In this document: positions 9,168 to 17,619 of the stretch, one piece after another
Position numbering within the stretch: the stretch's first letter is position 1
Layout: each line of letters opens with the position of its first letter
Source of the DNA: Clostridium sp. Cult3
Lineage (GTDB): Bacteria; Bacillota; Clostridia; Tissierellales; Tepidimicrobiaceae
NCBI RefSeq assembly: GCF_021655115.1
Contig: NZ_PPXY01000022.1
Coordinates: 17,840 to 81,839 of the forward strand
Length of the DNA stretch: 64,000 nucleotides
Reading direction: 5' to 3'
The notes under the pieces: model-generated
What the model was told of the DNA's origin: nothing
Seen by the model: only the letters and a program-made list of their open reading frames with translations
Database searches by the model: none
Program-made: the position numbers and the translations under genes

Positions 9168-9626
9168 TTATCTAATCTCGTAATCTCCCCTAACTAAAAA
9201 TATAGCATCGGTAATGGCATAGGCCCCTCTTCCATCGTCTCTAGGAACAATGAGCAGATGATTTGGTGGAACGGGTATATCCATACTTAGATCTTTGCCA
9301 TCGGTTACGTCGGATAAACCTCCTAATTCACCAGCAATAATCCTTGCTTTTCCCCCTCTAAGAATTATCTCCGTACCAGATCTTCCAATTATGGATTGAC
9401 CGGAATTTACTTCAACTACTTCCATTTTGATAGAGGAAGTGCTGGAATTACCTTCTAGCTTCTCATCCATATAAAGCTTTAGCTGTTCTAGTCTCTTCTC
9501 TAAATAACTTAAAGATACTAATGGATCATTTTCTGAACCTGGCTCAGAAAATACCACCGTTGCACCTAATATTAATGATACTGCCACTACTAGTATAATA
9601 ACCCTTTTCAACTTATCCCTAATCAT
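9168..9626 (-). CDS. Predicted secreted protein, unknown function
   Basis: This 152-residue protein begins with a clear signal peptide (basic RDKLKR then a hydrophobic core to about residue 24, TVVFSEPGS). A short coiled-coil-prone segment follows (SLSYLEKRLEQLKLYMDEKL), then a beta-rich domain containing GQSIIGRSGTEIILRGG and GLSDVTDGKDL. Genes of this appearance occur in Clostridia near envelope genes, but I know no assigned function. AAGGAGG precedes the ATG. It lies 15-24 bases from both neighbours and so belongs to the same operon as the PIG-L and GNAT genes. Confidence 0.72.
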   Translation of the reverse strand: MIRDKLKRVIILVVAVSLILGATVVFSEPGSENDPLVSLSYLEKRLEQLKLYMDEKLEGNSSTSSIKMEVVEVNSGQSIIGRSGTEIILRGGKARIIAGELGGLSDVTDGKDLSMDIPVPPNHLLIVPRDDGRGAYAITDAIFLVRGDYEIR

Positions 9627-9649
9627 TTTTCATCCTCCTTAAATAGCCA

Positions 9650-10420
9650 TTAAAAATGATCTCCTTTAAATATTGGAATGTCTATTTTGCTACTGTCCTG
9701 GCCTTCTCTCTCAAAGGATACAATGGTTGCTTTGTTTTTAAACAATTTATACATCATAGTCTCCTTAGTGGTATAGTTAAATAGAATAGGGGAATTTACC
9801 TTTGTAAAGTACTTGCCATATTCAGACTTAAACCTACCCAATACATAATAAATGTTATTTTTACGATTAACCAACAGATAAGATTGTCCACCTTTTTCGC
9901 AATAAAAATACTTGTTTATTGGAGATTTAGCAAATCTCCACAGCAAGTAGTCATCTTCGATATACTTTGATTCTTCTTCTAAGTTCTTATTACTCATTAC
10001 CAGTTTCATATAATAATATTTATTAATTTTCCAGCCCAGTTTCAAATACCCTGGCCTTGAATTATCATTTGGATAATTGTATATAAATCCATCCTTAGTT
10101 TCATCCAATGCCATCAAAGTCATCTTAGAAAATATACCTCTTCCCCTAGCTTCTTTAACTACTCCAGTGTCACAAGGTTGATAGCACAAATGACCATCAA
10201 TATCATTTCTCCAAAAGCTACGAGCACCTACAGCCTTATCCCCTTGATAAGCCAAAACCATATAGGAGTCTCCATAGATATTGTCCATGTACTTCCACCT
10301 AAACCAATCCATATCATAGTCAAGACTAAATACTTCATTAAACACATTTAGAAAGTCTTCCTTTTCCCTTTCCGTAAGCTTACTACTCAACTTACATATA
10401 TAAGTAATATCTTCTTTCAT
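9650..10420 (-). CDS. GNAT-family N-acetyltransferase
   Basis: The 256-residue protein resembles GNAT acyltransferases: VGARSFW is followed by CDTGVVKEARGRGIFSKM, where RGRGIF corresponds to the acetyl-CoA pyrophosphate-binding loop (R/Q-x-x-G-x-G/A). The C-terminal 120 residues form an additional domain seen in larger GNAT proteins of polysaccharide loci. The substrate is unknown; amino-sugar acetylation would fit the surrounding glycan genes but is inference. It is the first gene of the cluster after a recognisable promoter at 10469-10496. Confidence 0.75.
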   Translation of the reverse strand: MKEDITYICKLSSKLTEREKEDFLNVFNEVFSLDYDMDWFRWKYMDNIYGDSYMVLAYQGDKAVGARSFWRNDIDGHLCYQPCDTGVVKEARGRGIFSKMTLMALDETKDGFIYNYPNDNSRPGYLKLGWKINKYYYMKLVMSNKNLEEESKYIEDDYLLWRFAKSPINKYFYCEKGGQSYLLVNRKNNIYYVLGRFKSEYGKYFTKVNSPILFNYTTKETMMYKLFKNKATIVSFEREGQDSSKIDIPIFKGDHF

Positions 10421-10468
10421 AGTAAATCCACCTTTCTATTAAGCCTTGAGGAATTATTCCTTCATTAA

Positions 10469-10496
10469 ATTATACTACAGATTGGAGATGTTTCAA
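10469..10496 (-). promoter_or_regulatory. Sigma-A-type promoter for GNAT/envelope cluster
   Basis: On the minus strand TTGAAA (10491-10496) is separated by 16 bases from TATAAT (10469-10474). It lies about 50 bases upstream of the GNAT start and faces the long minus-strand envelope cluster. Confidence 0.65.
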
Positions 10497-10510
10497 ATCC
10501 ATTTTAACAA

Positions 10511-10545
10511 ATAAAAAATAAGCATGTTAAAATATGCTTATTTTT
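10511..10545 (-). terminator. Terminator after ndoA
   Basis: The arms AAAAATAAGCAT and ATGCTTATTTTT form a 12-base stem with an 8-base loop; on the minus strand it ends in T-rich sequence just past the toxin stop codon. Confidence 0.8.
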
Positions 10546-10894
10546 ATATATCTATCAATCCTAAACTTATTTTTAAACATTCGTCTACTTTGGCCATCAT
10601 CTCATCATTAAATCTGCCAATTTTCTCCCGCAGTCTCTTTTTATCTATAGTTCTCACCTGTTCTAATAATACCACGGAATCCTTAGGTAGTCCATATTCA
10701 GGAGCGTTGATTTCTACATGGGTAGGTAATTTTGCCTTATTAATTTGTGATGTAATAGCTGCTATGATAATAGTAGGGCTATATTTGTTCCCTATATCAT
10801 TTTGAATCACAAGAACTGGCCTTACTCCACCTTGTTCTGAGCCAATTACTGGACTCAAATCAGCATAAAAAACATCTCCTCTTTTAACGATCAC
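10544..10894 (-). CDS. ndoA: MazF-family endoribonuclease toxin (EndoA)
   Basis: This 116-residue protein is a close match in length and sequence pattern to the Bacillus EndoA/NdoA toxin: [20 protein letters not shown] at the N-terminus, [18 protein letters not shown] and [12 protein letters not shown]. The arginine in GGVRPV and the threonine in AAITS belong to the RNase active site of this family. It cleaves single-stranded mRNA at short sites. Its ATG overlaps the end of the antitoxin gene by four bases. The order alr, antitoxin, toxin on one strand is the usual Firmicute arrangement. Confidence 0.93.
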   Translation of the reverse strand: MIVKRGDVFYADLSPVIGSEQGGVRPVLVIQNDIGNKYSPTIIIAAITSQINKAKLPTHVEINAPEYGLPKDSVVLLEQVRTIDKKRLREKIGRFNDEMMAKVDECLKISLGLIDI

Positions 10895-11172
10895 ATTTTT
10901 TCACACCCCGTAAGTTTTGCCTCGTAAACATTTAACTCTACCATATCTTGTTCTAGCCCCATCTCAGCAAGGGTTAGATTGATCTTACTCATCTCTACAT
11001 ATCCATCTTTAAGCTGTTCATAAACCTCAACTTTTCTTTTCTCTCGAATATATAGTTTCATTGCCTCTTTTACAAATTCACTCCTGTTTTTCTTTTCCAT
11101 AGCAACGATAAAATCCACTTCCTCCACCAAGCTATTTGGTAGATTAACCATAATCCTCTTAGTTTCAGCCAT
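10891..11172 (-). CDS. Ribbon-helix-helix antitoxin partner of EndoA
   Basis: From the ATG at 11172 this is a 93-residue protein. Its N-terminal half ([16 protein letters not shown]...[13 protein letters not shown]) is a ribbon-helix-helix DNA-binding domain, and the acidic C-terminal tail should bind and block the toxin. An in-frame TTG at 11193 would extend the protein by seven residues, but GGGGGTG sits properly spaced before the ATG, so the shorter form is chosen. The four-base overlap with the toxin gene is typical for paired expression. Autoregulation at the promoter at 11246-11275 is expected for the family but not shown here. Confidence 0.88.
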   Translation of the reverse strand: MAETKRIMVNLPNSLVEEVDFIVAMEKKNRSEFVKEAMKLYIREKRKVEVYEQLKDGYVEMSKINLTLAEMGLEQDMVELNVYEAKLTGCEKM

Positions 11173-11245
11173 TAAGTTTGCACCCCCAAGCAAATGTTAC
11201 TATGACAAAACACAAAATAAGCCTAATATAAAACAATATACTTCA

Positions 11246-11275
11246 ATTATATATTCTTTACATTAATTGTGTCAA
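11246..11275 (-). promoter_or_regulatory. Promoter of toxin/antitoxin operon
   Basis: TTGACA (11270-11275) and TATAAT (11246-11251) on the minus strand are 18 bases apart, upstream of the antitoxin start by about 74 bases. This is one of the best consensus promoters in the window. Confidence 0.75.
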
Positions 11276-11296
11276 CATTAACTAAGATTTATTCAA

Positions 11297-12469
11297 TTAA
11301 TCCAATAGATAATCCACTATATTTATTAATTTGCCATCTTCCATATAAACTCTTGGAACCCTTCGTGCTACCATACATATTATTTCGTAGCTGTTGGTAT
11401 TCAGTTTAGTGGCTATTTCTTCAACAGTAGGTTGATCTTCCTCATATCCAAATATTACCACTTCATCACCTATATTTACATCTTCTATTTCCGATACATC
11501 TAGCATACATTGATCCATGCAGATTTTGCCAACTACCGGTACTCGCTGTCCTTTAATAAATGCTTCTGCCTTTGAGGTTAAAAGTCTGGTAAATCCATCA
11601 GCATATCCGATGGGGATAGTAGCAATTGTTGATTCTTTCTTCGTAACATATATCCCACCATAGCTAATATTTGTATCCTTAGGCACTTTCTTTATATTGG
11701 ATACCTTCGCCTTTAAGGTCATTGCTGGCTTTAAAGTTACCCTGCCCTTATTTACCTCTTCTGAAGGATAGTAGCCATATAACATAATACCTGCTCGAAC
11801 CATATCCAAATTGTATTCAGGAATATCTATGATTGCAGCACTATTGGATATGTGTTTGATAGGTATAGTAAGCCCCCTTTCCTCTAATTTTTTTACTATA
11901 TACATAAATTTTTCAAATTGTAATCTTGTATATTGTTTATCCATCTCATCTGCCCTTGAAAAGTGGCTATATATGCCTTCTATTTCTAGATTAGGTAGTT
12001 TAGCTATTTTAATAATATCCTCTACTGAATCCTCGTCAGGCAAAAATCCTAATCTGCCCATACCACTATCGATCTTTATATGGATTGTTGACCGTCTACC
12101 TAAGCTTACAGCCTCCTGAGAAAGAACTTTAGCACTTTCATAATTATATATGGTTTGAGTAATACCCCAGTTTAGAGCTAAAGGATATTGGGCCACGGGA
12201 ATATACCCGAGGACAAGTATCGGTACATATATATTTGCTTTTCTTAGTTCAATAGCTTCTGATAAAGTTCCCACTGCTAATCCATCAGCTCCACCGGCTA
12301 AAAAAGCCTTAGCAGCGTTTACAGAACCATGTCCATAAGCATTTGCCTTAATTACTGCTGTGATTAAAACATCTTCCTTGGTAATTCTTTTAACTTCCCT
12401 AATATTATGAGCTAAATTATCTAAATTTATCTCCGCCCATACTGGTCTAGTCAAATCTAAAGCTTGCAT
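11297..12469 (-). CDS. alr: Alanine racemase
   Basis: From the ATG after GGGGGGATTAT the product has 390 residues, the normal size for Alr. The pyridoxal phosphate lysine lies in VITAVIKANAYGHG near residue 40, and the second catalytic base tyrosine lies in NISYGGIYV in the C-terminal beta domain; GRLGFLPDE and HFSRADEMD are further signatures. It interconverts L- and D-alanine for peptidoglycan. A longer reading frame adds 19 N-terminal residues but lacks a ribosome site. It has its own extended -10 promoter in the 129-base gap after the AcpS-NnrD gene. Confidence 0.96.
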   Translation of the reverse strand: MQALDLTRPVWAEINLDNLAHNIREVKRITKEDVLITAVIKANAYGHGSVNAAKAFLAGGADGLAVGTLSEAIELRKANIYVPILVLGYIPVAQYPLALNWGITQTIYNYESAKVLSQEAVSLGRRSTIHIKIDSGMGRLGFLPDEDSVEDIIKIAKLPNLEIEGIYSHFSRADEMDKQYTRLQFEKFMYIVKKLEERGLTIPIKHISNSAAIIDIPEYNLDMVRAGIMLYGYYPSEEVNKGRVTLKPAMTLKAKVSNIKKVPKDTNISYGGIYVTKKESTIATIPIGYADGFTRLLTSKAEAFIKGQRVPVVGKICMDQCMLDVSEIEDVNIGDEVVIFGYEEDQPTVEEIATKLNTNSYEIICMVARRVPRVYMEDGKLINIVDYLLD

Positions 12470-12570
12470 ATAATCCCCCCTGTCAACTACGTATAAAAAG
12501 TATATTATTATATATTTAATATTCATCTTTTGGGGGCAAAATCCTTCTTTAGGGTATGAATTTTTTGAAT

Positions 12571-12579
12571 ATTATATCA
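12571..12579 (-). promoter_or_regulatory. Extended -10 promoter of alr
   Basis: TGATATAAT reads on the minus strand about 100 bases before the alr start; no good -35 hexamer is visible, as often with extended -10 promoters. Confidence 0.5.
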
Positions 12580-12598
12580 GTTATAAATATCTAGTGGC

Positions 12599-13849
12599 TT
12601 ATTCTCCTAGTTTTTTAATGCTATAGGGAATACTGTCTAAAATATCCATTGCAATCATACCATATTCCCCTTTATCTCTAGAAGCCAAATCCCCTGCCAA
12701 TCCGTGACAATATACACCTAATATGGCAGCATCATAGGGATTTATTCCTTGCCCAATGAAGCTGGCAATCATACCTGTTAATATGTCTCCACTACCAGCT
12801 GTAGCCATGCCTGGATTTCCTGTAAAATTAGTATATATATCTCCTCTTGTGCTAGCTACTAGGGTATTTGCTCCTTTTAATACCGTTATTACATTATATT
12901 TATTTGATGTAAGTTTAGAATATTCCAATCGATTCTTTTGAATATCTCCAATACTTACCCCTAGCAATCTGGATAACTCTCCTGGATGAGGTGTAATTAT
13001 AGTATGGCCTTGCCTGTCAAATAAAACAGTAGGGTCTAAAGAGATTAAATTAATTCCGTCTGCATCTACAACTATAGGGTTCTCGTACTCTAATAGTATA
13101 CTCCTTAAAAGTTCTGCCCTTTCATCATCAACACCTATGCCTGGTCCTATGGCTATAGCGTCCATGTTTTTTATTATATCCATAATATCCTGAACAGAAT
13201 CCATAGTAAAGTACCCAGTATCCTGATCCTCTATGGGCTTTATTATCGCTTCTGTTAATTTTATAGATAGAATTTCTCCTAAACTCCTTGGAACAATAGT
13301 ATAAACTAGCCCACTACCAGATCTTAATGCAGCCATGGAGGACATATAAGCTGCTCCTGTCATCCCCTTGCTACCTGCTATTATGCCAATTCTACCGAAG
13401 GTTCCTTTGTGAGAGTCTTCCTCTCTTTTAGGTAGTATTCTTTTAATATACTCTGGTACTAACACCTTCATATTTTTTCCATAGCCTACTGCAAAAGCAA
13501 TGGCATAGTCTCTTTCATGGGATATGGATAGATGAAGTTCATCTATACCTAATTGGTTACAAACCTTCATCCCTTCACTATATAGTTTTACATAAGGCTT
13601 CCCTTTTTTACTATGAAGGATCTCTATATGTTTCCAATTAACATTACCTATTCCTGTGCCTAGTAGCTTGCTTATAGCTTCCTTAGCTGCAAAAATACCT
13701 GCTACAGTCTGAGGATTGTCATTTTTAGACTCTATATATTTTATCTCGTCAGGCGTAAATATCTTCATATAAAATTTGTCTTTCTTGTTTTTCATAATTT
13801 CTTCTATTCTATAGACATCTACTATATCTACCCCATTGCTTAAAACCAT
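12599..13849 (-). CDS. Holo-ACP synthase fused to ADP-dependent NAD(P)HX dehydratase
   Basis: One 416-residue frame carries two complete enzymes. Residues 1-125 are AcpS: GVDIVDVYRI with the metal aspartate at 8, FAAKEAISK with glutamate 57, and LSISHERDYA. It attaches 4'-phosphopantetheine to acyl carrier protein. Residues 150-416 are NnrD: GRIGIIAGSKGMTGAAY, IGPGIG, VVDADGIN, ITPHPGE, KGANT and GMATAGSGDILTG with the catalytic aspartate near 354; it dehydrates damaged hydrated NAD(P)H using ADP. In most bacteria NnrD is fused to the epimerase NnrE; here AcpS occupies that place and no NnrE is seen in the window. There is no stop or new ribosome site at the junction. Confidence 0.92.
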   Translation of the reverse strand: MVLSNGVDIVDVYRIEEIMKNKKDKFYMKIFTPDEIKYIESKNDNPQTVAGIFAAKEAISKLLGTGIGNVNWKHIEILHSKKGKPYVKLYSEGMKVCNQLGIDELHLSISHERDYAIAFAVGYGKNMKVLVPEYIKRILPKREEDSHKGTFGRIGIIAGSKGMTGAAYMSSMAALRSGSGLVYTIVPRSLGEILSIKLTEAIIKPIEDQDTGYFTMDSVQDIMDIIKNMDAIAIGPGIGVDDERAELLRSILLEYENPIVVDADGINLISLDPTVLFDRQGHTIITPHPGELSRLLGVSIGDIQKNRLEYSKLTSNKYNVITVLKGANTLVASTRGDIYTNFTGNPGMATAGSGDILTGMIASFIGQGINPYDAAILGVYCHGLAGDLASRDKGEYGMIAMDILDSIPYSIKKLGE

Positions 13850-14463
13850 GTGGATTCTCCCTTATCTAATATCTTTTCATCTAATTTTTCCATCTCTTGA
13901 CTTCCTAACATACCATGTAGGAAGGAGTAAGTTGCATCTATCCATTCTTCATAATCGTGTTTTTTATTTATCAATTCTTTTAATCTTTCCCTTAAAATTT
14001 CTAACTCCTCCGTAACGGAGTTTAGCTTCTTTTCCTTCACTTTAAGCTCTTTATATCCATATTCTACCGTAGCCTTTAGAAGATCAAAGTTCATCTTCCT
14101 TATGTCCTGGGGAATAATCTCTAATTGATACATTATATCATCTAGATCTGCATTTATATCTTCAATTCTTTGTTTATATTTATCTAACAAGTCTACATTT
14201 TCTATCTTGTTTTCATTGTTTACTGCATCAGATATTCCTAAAATCATCTTCATAGCATGGAGTTTATCCTTCTGAAGCTTTTTAGATAATCTATCTAATT
14301 CCCTTTCCTTTTCCATCAATTCCATTAATTTTTCCTTAATCTGTTGAATGTTCTTATTGACAATATCCCCAAATAATTCTTGCCAATTATCATCTTCTAC
14401 TAATAAAGGTATTTTATTTTTACGAATTATATCCTCATCTAAATCTATGCCTCTATAGGACAT
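13840..14463 (-). CDS. Coiled-coil protein of unknown function
   Basis: A soluble 207-residue protein rich in lysine and glutamate, with two long predicted coiled-coil stretches (about 35-75 and 85-175) and a conserved-looking C-terminal end HDYEEWIDATYSFLHGMLG. No signal peptide or membrane helix is visible and I do not recognise the family. GGGGGG lies six bases before the ATG. Its last ten bases overlap the start of the AcpS-NnrD gene (its end TGG-TTT-TAA contains that ATG), so both are translated from one message. The overlap is the only hint of function. Confidence 0.75.
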   Translation of the reverse strand: MSYRGIDLDEDIIRKNKIPLLVEDDNWQELFGDIVNKNIQQIKEKLMELMEKERELDRLSKKLQKDKLHAMKMILGISDAVNNENKIENVDLLDKYKQRIEDINADLDDIMYQLEIIPQDIRKMNFDLLKATVEYGYKELKVKEKKLNSVTEELEILRERLKELINKKHDYEEWIDATYSFLHGMLGSQEMEKLDEKILDKGESTWF

Positions 14464-14483
14464 AACGGTCCCCCCTTTACTAA

Positions 14484-14512
14484 ATTATACTACAAAAATA
14501 ACGAGGGGTTAA
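14484..14512 (-). promoter_or_regulatory. Probable promoter of coiled-coil/AcpS-NnrD operon
   Basis: TATAAT (14484-14489) with a weak TTAACC (14507-14512) 17 bases upstream on the minus strand, about 20 bases before the coiled-coil gene start. Confidence 0.5.
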
Positions 14513-14535
14513 TAAGGTTATGGTGCTAATTATTT

Positions 14536-15825
14536 TTATCTATTGACCAAATCCTTAGCAACTCTTTCTGTGTTGAACATTATCTTCTCTACATCCAATG
14601 TCTTTATCTCCCTATTTTCCATTATTATATCACCATCTACTATAACCGTATCCACATCGGAGCCTTGTACGGAATAGGCTAGTAGCGATATTATGTTGTG
14701 AAGAGGATATAGATGGGGTTTGTTTATATCTATTAATATTATATCGGCTTTTTTGCCTTCTTCTATGGATCCAATTTCTCTATCCCAAAGTAATGCCTTG
14801 GCTCCATTTATGGTAGCCATTTTTAGAGCATCTATAGCTGGTACAGATATGGCATCCATGTTGACTGCTTTGTTGACAATAGCTGCTAAATGTATCTCTT
14901 CAAACATATTTAAATTGTTGTTGCTTGATGAACCGTCAGTTCCTAATGCCACAGAGATTCCTCTTTTGAGCATCTTATCTACAGGAGAAAAACCACTGGC
15001 AAGTTTTAGATTGCTGCTAGGATTGTTTACTGGACTTACATCCATTCTATTTAATATTTCAATATCTTCATCGTCTACATGGACACAATGGGCTGCTATT
15101 GTAGGCAATTCAAATAGTCCTACATCGTATACATGTTTAATAGGGGATTTCCCTAGTTGATTGAAGCTATCCTCTACTTCCTTTTTGGTTTCCGATAGAT
15201 GTATATGAATGCCCGTATTTAGTTCCTTGGCCAAATCTGCTATTCTCTCTAAATAGGTAGGACTACAAGTATAAGGTGCATGAGGTGCTACCATCACCTT
15301 AATCCTTCCTTCTCCTTTTCCATTCCAGTTGTTATATAGGTCTCTTGTATCCTGTAGTTTTTCTTCACCTTTACCAGGTTCTTCTATAAGTCCTCGGGTT
15401 AAAACTCCTCTAATACCAGCTTCTTCTAGGGCCTTCCCTACTTCATCCATGAAAAAATACATATCACAGAAGGCAGTAGTTCCCGATTGTATCATCTCTA
15501 CCATGCTTAAAAGGGAGCCCCAGTATACATCCTCTGCTGTAAGCTTGGCCTCTACTGGCCATATTTTCTGAGTTAACCATTCATGTAATGGTAAATCATC
15601 AGCGTAATTTCTTAATAGGGACATACCTATATGGGTATGGGCATTTATTAGCCCTGGCATAGCTATTTTGTTTTTACCGTCTATGGTTCTAGTAACCTCT
15701 ATGTCATCCCTCAATTCACCTATATGAATTATCTTATCTTTTTCAATATAGATGTTTGTATTCTTCAATACCTCTTCTTTGCCGTCCATAGGCACTAGGG
15801 TTATATTTTTTATAAGAATACTCAT
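14536..15825 (-). CDS. mtaD: 5-methylthioadenosine/S-adenosylhomocysteine deaminase-type amidohydrolase
   Basis: The 429-residue protein belongs to the MtaD/SsnA/TrzN group of metal-dependent amidohydrolases. [12 protein letters not shown] holds the HxH metal site, [11 protein letters not shown] the purine-contact region, [11 protein letters not shown] the general-base glutamate, [12 protein letters not shown] the third histidine and [13 protein letters not shown] the metal aspartate. The [13 protein letters not shown] segment is typical of MtaD. It deaminates methylthioadenosine or S-adenosylhomocysteine (or other purine nucleosides) in recycling routes. It appears to be a single-gene unit with its own promoter, divergent from the sortase gene. 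Confidence 0.9.
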   Translation of the reverse strand: MSILIKNITLVPMDGKEEVLKNTNIYIEKDKIIHIGELRDDIEVTRTIDGKNKIAMPGLINAHTHIGMSLLRNYADDLPLHEWLTQKIWPVEAKLTAEDVYWGSLLSMVEMIQSGTTAFCDMYFFMDEVGKALEEAGIRGVLTRGLIEEPGKGEEKLQDTRDLYNNWNGKGEGRIKVMVAPHAPYTCSPTYLERIADLAKELNTGIHIHLSETKKEVEDSFNQLGKSPIKHVYDVGLFELPTIAAHCVHVDDEDIEILNRMDVSPVNNPSSNLKLASGFSPVDKMLKRGISVALGTDGSSSNNNLNMFEEIHLAAIVNKAVNMDAISVPAIDALKMATINGAKALLWDREIGSIEEGKKADIILIDINKPHLYPLHNIISLLAYSVQGSDVDTVIVDGDIIMENREIKTLDVEKIMFNTERVAKDLVNR

Positions 15826-15858
15826 CCTATCACTCCTTATGTAATATGGTTTAGAACA

Positions 15859-15867
15859 ATTATATCA
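15859..15867 (-). promoter_or_regulatory. Extended -10 promoter of mtaD
   Basis: TGATATAAT reads on the minus strand 34 bases before the mtaD start; no convincing -35 is visible. Confidence 0.5.
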
Positions 15868-15936
15868 CAATAGGGATATAGGGGGTATGTTTTATATTGA
15901 AGGCTAGAGTTTCTTGTATTTATCCCTTAAAGATTA

Positions 15937-15945
15937 TGATATAAT
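15937..15945 (+). promoter_or_regulatory. Extended -10 promoter of sortase
   Basis: TGATATAAT on the plus strand lies about 30 bases upstream of the sortase start, back to back with the mtaD promoter. Confidence 0.5.
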
Positions 15946-15976
15946 GATGGTAAAGTAATATAGCGGAGGCTTAAAT

Positions 15977-16633
15977 GTGAAGAAAATAATCCCCATATTA
16001 TTAATCGTAATTGGAATGTTATTTCTATTAACTCCATTTATTACAGAACAAATAGTTAAATATTATAGTAAATCCATAGTAGATGATAGTATTTCAAAGG
16101 AAACCCTAAAGGCTAATAATGAAAATGATACCTTAGAAGTAGAATTTGATTTCTCTGCAGTGGAGGATGTGGATATAAAATCTATAATAAAAGGATCTAG
16201 GAATTTTAATAAGGAATTAGTAATTGGAACCTTATTAATTCCTGATTTGGATATTAATCTTCCAATAATGAAGGGCTTATCTGATGCTAATCTTTTAGCT
16301 GGTGCTGCTACCATGAAACCAGATCAATCCTTTGGGTTTGGGAACTATACTCTAGCAGGTCACAAGATGAAGAAAAAAGATTTGTTGTTTGGAAGTTTAA
16401 TGGATATTGAAATAGGAAGTAATGTATATATATCAGATGGAGACAAAATTTATGAATACCAAATTTATGATACAGTTGTAGTTCCTGACACTGCTATGGA
16501 AATGCTCTCTGACGAAAAGGCAGATGAAAGAGGTAGTCCAATAATTTCTTTGATGACCTGCTATTTTTCTTCTAGTACAGGAAAAAGATTTTTTGCTTTA
16601 GGAGAATTAGTAGATGAGTATCCTTTAGATTAA
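15977..16633 (+). CDS. Sortase (membrane-bound transpeptidase)
   Basis: The 218-residue protein has an N-terminal membrane anchor (about residues 3-22) and an extracytoplasmic sortase barrel. The catalytic triad is visible as histidine 129 (LAGHK), cysteine 195 (LMTCYF) and arginine 204 (GKRFFALGE). It should cleave LPXTG-type signals and join the threonine to the cell wall. The start is GTG at 15977, seven bases after GGAGG; the nearer ATG runs straight into a TGA stop. The adhesin encoded at 17676-21740, ending in LPKTG, is the obvious local substrate. The short length and motif context are closest to class A or D enzymes; I cannot decide between them. Confidence 0.9.
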   Translation: MKKIIPILLIVIGMLFLLTPFITEQIVKYYSKSIVDDSISKETLKANNENDTLEVEFDFSAVEDVDIKSIIKGSRNFNKELVIGTLLIPDLDINLPIMKGLSDANLLAGAATMKPDQSFGFGNYTLAGHKMKKKDLLFGSLMDIEIGSNVYISDGDKIYEYQIYDTVVVPDTAMEMLSDEKADERGSPIISLMTCYFSSSTGKRFFALGELVDEYPLD

Positions 16634-16634
16634 C

Positions 16635-16664
16635 AAAACCACAGAAACACGACTCTGTGGTTTT
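16635..16664. terminator. Bidirectional terminator between sortase and transglutaminase
   Basis: AAAACCACAGA and TCTGTGGTTTT form an 11-base stem with A and T tails on both sides, between the convergent sortase and transglutaminase genes. Confidence 0.85.
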
Positions 16665-16665
16665 A

Positions 16666-17454
16666 TTAATATATCTTTTCTATTCTATATTCCTTTGCAT
16701 CCTTGATCATAGATATGGGTACCTTCTTCTGTACATAGGCAGAATCATATGTAGTATCTATATTAACCCATTTACCATTCAAATATATTTGATTCCAAGC
16801 ATGATATTTTTTAATATCCGATTTGTATCCCATAATTAACTTTGTAGGTATGTCTAAACTTCTTAGCATGGCTGCTGTTAGTACAGCATAATCATAGCAT
16901 ATTCCAGATTGGGACTTTAAAGTGGCATCTATATAAGGTATGTAACCTGATTCCACTGCATATACCTTTTCGTCGTCATATTTTATATTATCTGTTATGT
17001 AATTATATATGGCTTTGACCTTTTCTTCATCACCTTTAGCAGTTCTAGTCAGCTCTTTTGCTTTTTTAATAGCTGCCATATCTTCATTCCAATTGACCAT
17101 TTGGATAGGTTGTAAAAACAATTCTCTTTCGTCCTTCAATTCTAACTTTACTGTTTCTTTGTCTATTTGTCTATATTTATTCCCCCGAACATGTTCTAAG
17201 ATTGAAATAGTGTATTCTCCATTTCCAAATTGTAGGGGATAATTCATGTTTGATTCTAGATTATAATGTGCCCTTTTATTGCCTTTCGTTATCAACACCT
17301 TCATATTATCAACATTATTTTTATAGTTTATCTTTACTATACCCTTGTCCAAATTATTTACGTCCACAATAGCGTTTTGAGCAGATGCTGTGCTAGATAT
17401 CAACAAAATAAAAAAGATGGCTATTGTGGAGTTTAAGATACGTTTTCTAATCAT
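16666..17454 (-). CDS. Secreted transglutaminase-like protein
   Basis: From the ATG at 17454 the product has 262 residues: a signal peptide (RKRILNSTIAIFFILLISSTASA), a beta-rich N-terminal region, and a transglutaminase-core domain with cysteine near 186 (SGICYDYAVLTAAMLRSL), histidine near 218 (KYHAWNQIY) and aspartate near 233 (VNIDTTYD). Members act as proteases, amidases or cross-linking enzymes outside the cell; which applies here is not determined. A 314-residue frame is open, but its extra 52 codons cover the riboswitch, so the start after AAAGGGGGAG is used. Expression should depend on cyclic di-GMP through the riboswitch in its leader. Confidence 0.88.
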   Translation of the reverse strand: MIRKRILNSTIAIFFILLISSTASAQNAIVDVNNLDKGIVKINYKNNVDNMKVLITKGNKRAHYNLESNMNYPLQFGNGEYTISILEHVRGNKYRQIDKETVKLELKDERELFLQPIQMVNWNEDMAAIKKAKELTRTAKGDEEKVKAIYNYITDNIKYDDEKVYAVESGYIPYIDATLKSQSGICYDYAVLTAAMLRSLDIPTKLIMGYKSDIKKYHAWNQIYLNGKWVNIDTTYDSAYVQKKVPISMIKDAKEYRIEKIY

Positions 17455-17465
17455 ATCTACTCCCC

Positions 17466-17556
17466 CTTTCGGTAACTGGCTGCCATCTTGAACTTTCAAG
17501 GAAGGCCCTTTAGTTTTGCGTCCTTGGTTTTCACCAAGTTTGCCTTTATCGGTGGA
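17466..17556 (-). ncRNA. Cyclic di-GMP-I (GEMM-I) riboswitch
   Basis: Read on the minus strand, the leader shows the GEMM-I core in order: AAAGGCAAAC, a six-base-pair stem with a GAAA tetraloop (CUUGGU/ACCAAG), GGACGCAAA, a second arm starting GGGCC and ending AUGGCAGCC, and AGUUACCG. The guanine, adenine and cytosine that contact the ligand in the Vibrio Vc2 structure (G20, A47, C92) appear to be conserved, which argues for c-di-GMP rather than the cGAMP variant. The closing end runs directly into the AAAGGGGGAG ribosome site of the transglutaminase gene. No terminator follows the aptamer, so control of translation is more likely than of termination. Confidence 0.9.
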
Positions 17557-17590
17557 AAGCCACCAGACAAAATTATACCCAATTATCAAT

Positions 17591-17619
17591 ATTATACAAT
17601 AATTTGACAAATTTGTACA
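17591..17619 (-). promoter_or_regulatory. Promoter of riboswitch-transglutaminase transcript
   Basis: TATAAT (17591-17596) preceded 17 bases earlier by TGTACA (17614-17619) on the minus strand. Transcription would begin near 17584, just ahead of the riboswitch. Confidence 0.6.

Noticed and set aside
17455..17610. 52-residue N-terminal extension of the transglutaminase
   Set aside because: The extension lies on the riboswitch, has no ribosome site and would put the signal peptide inside the protein.
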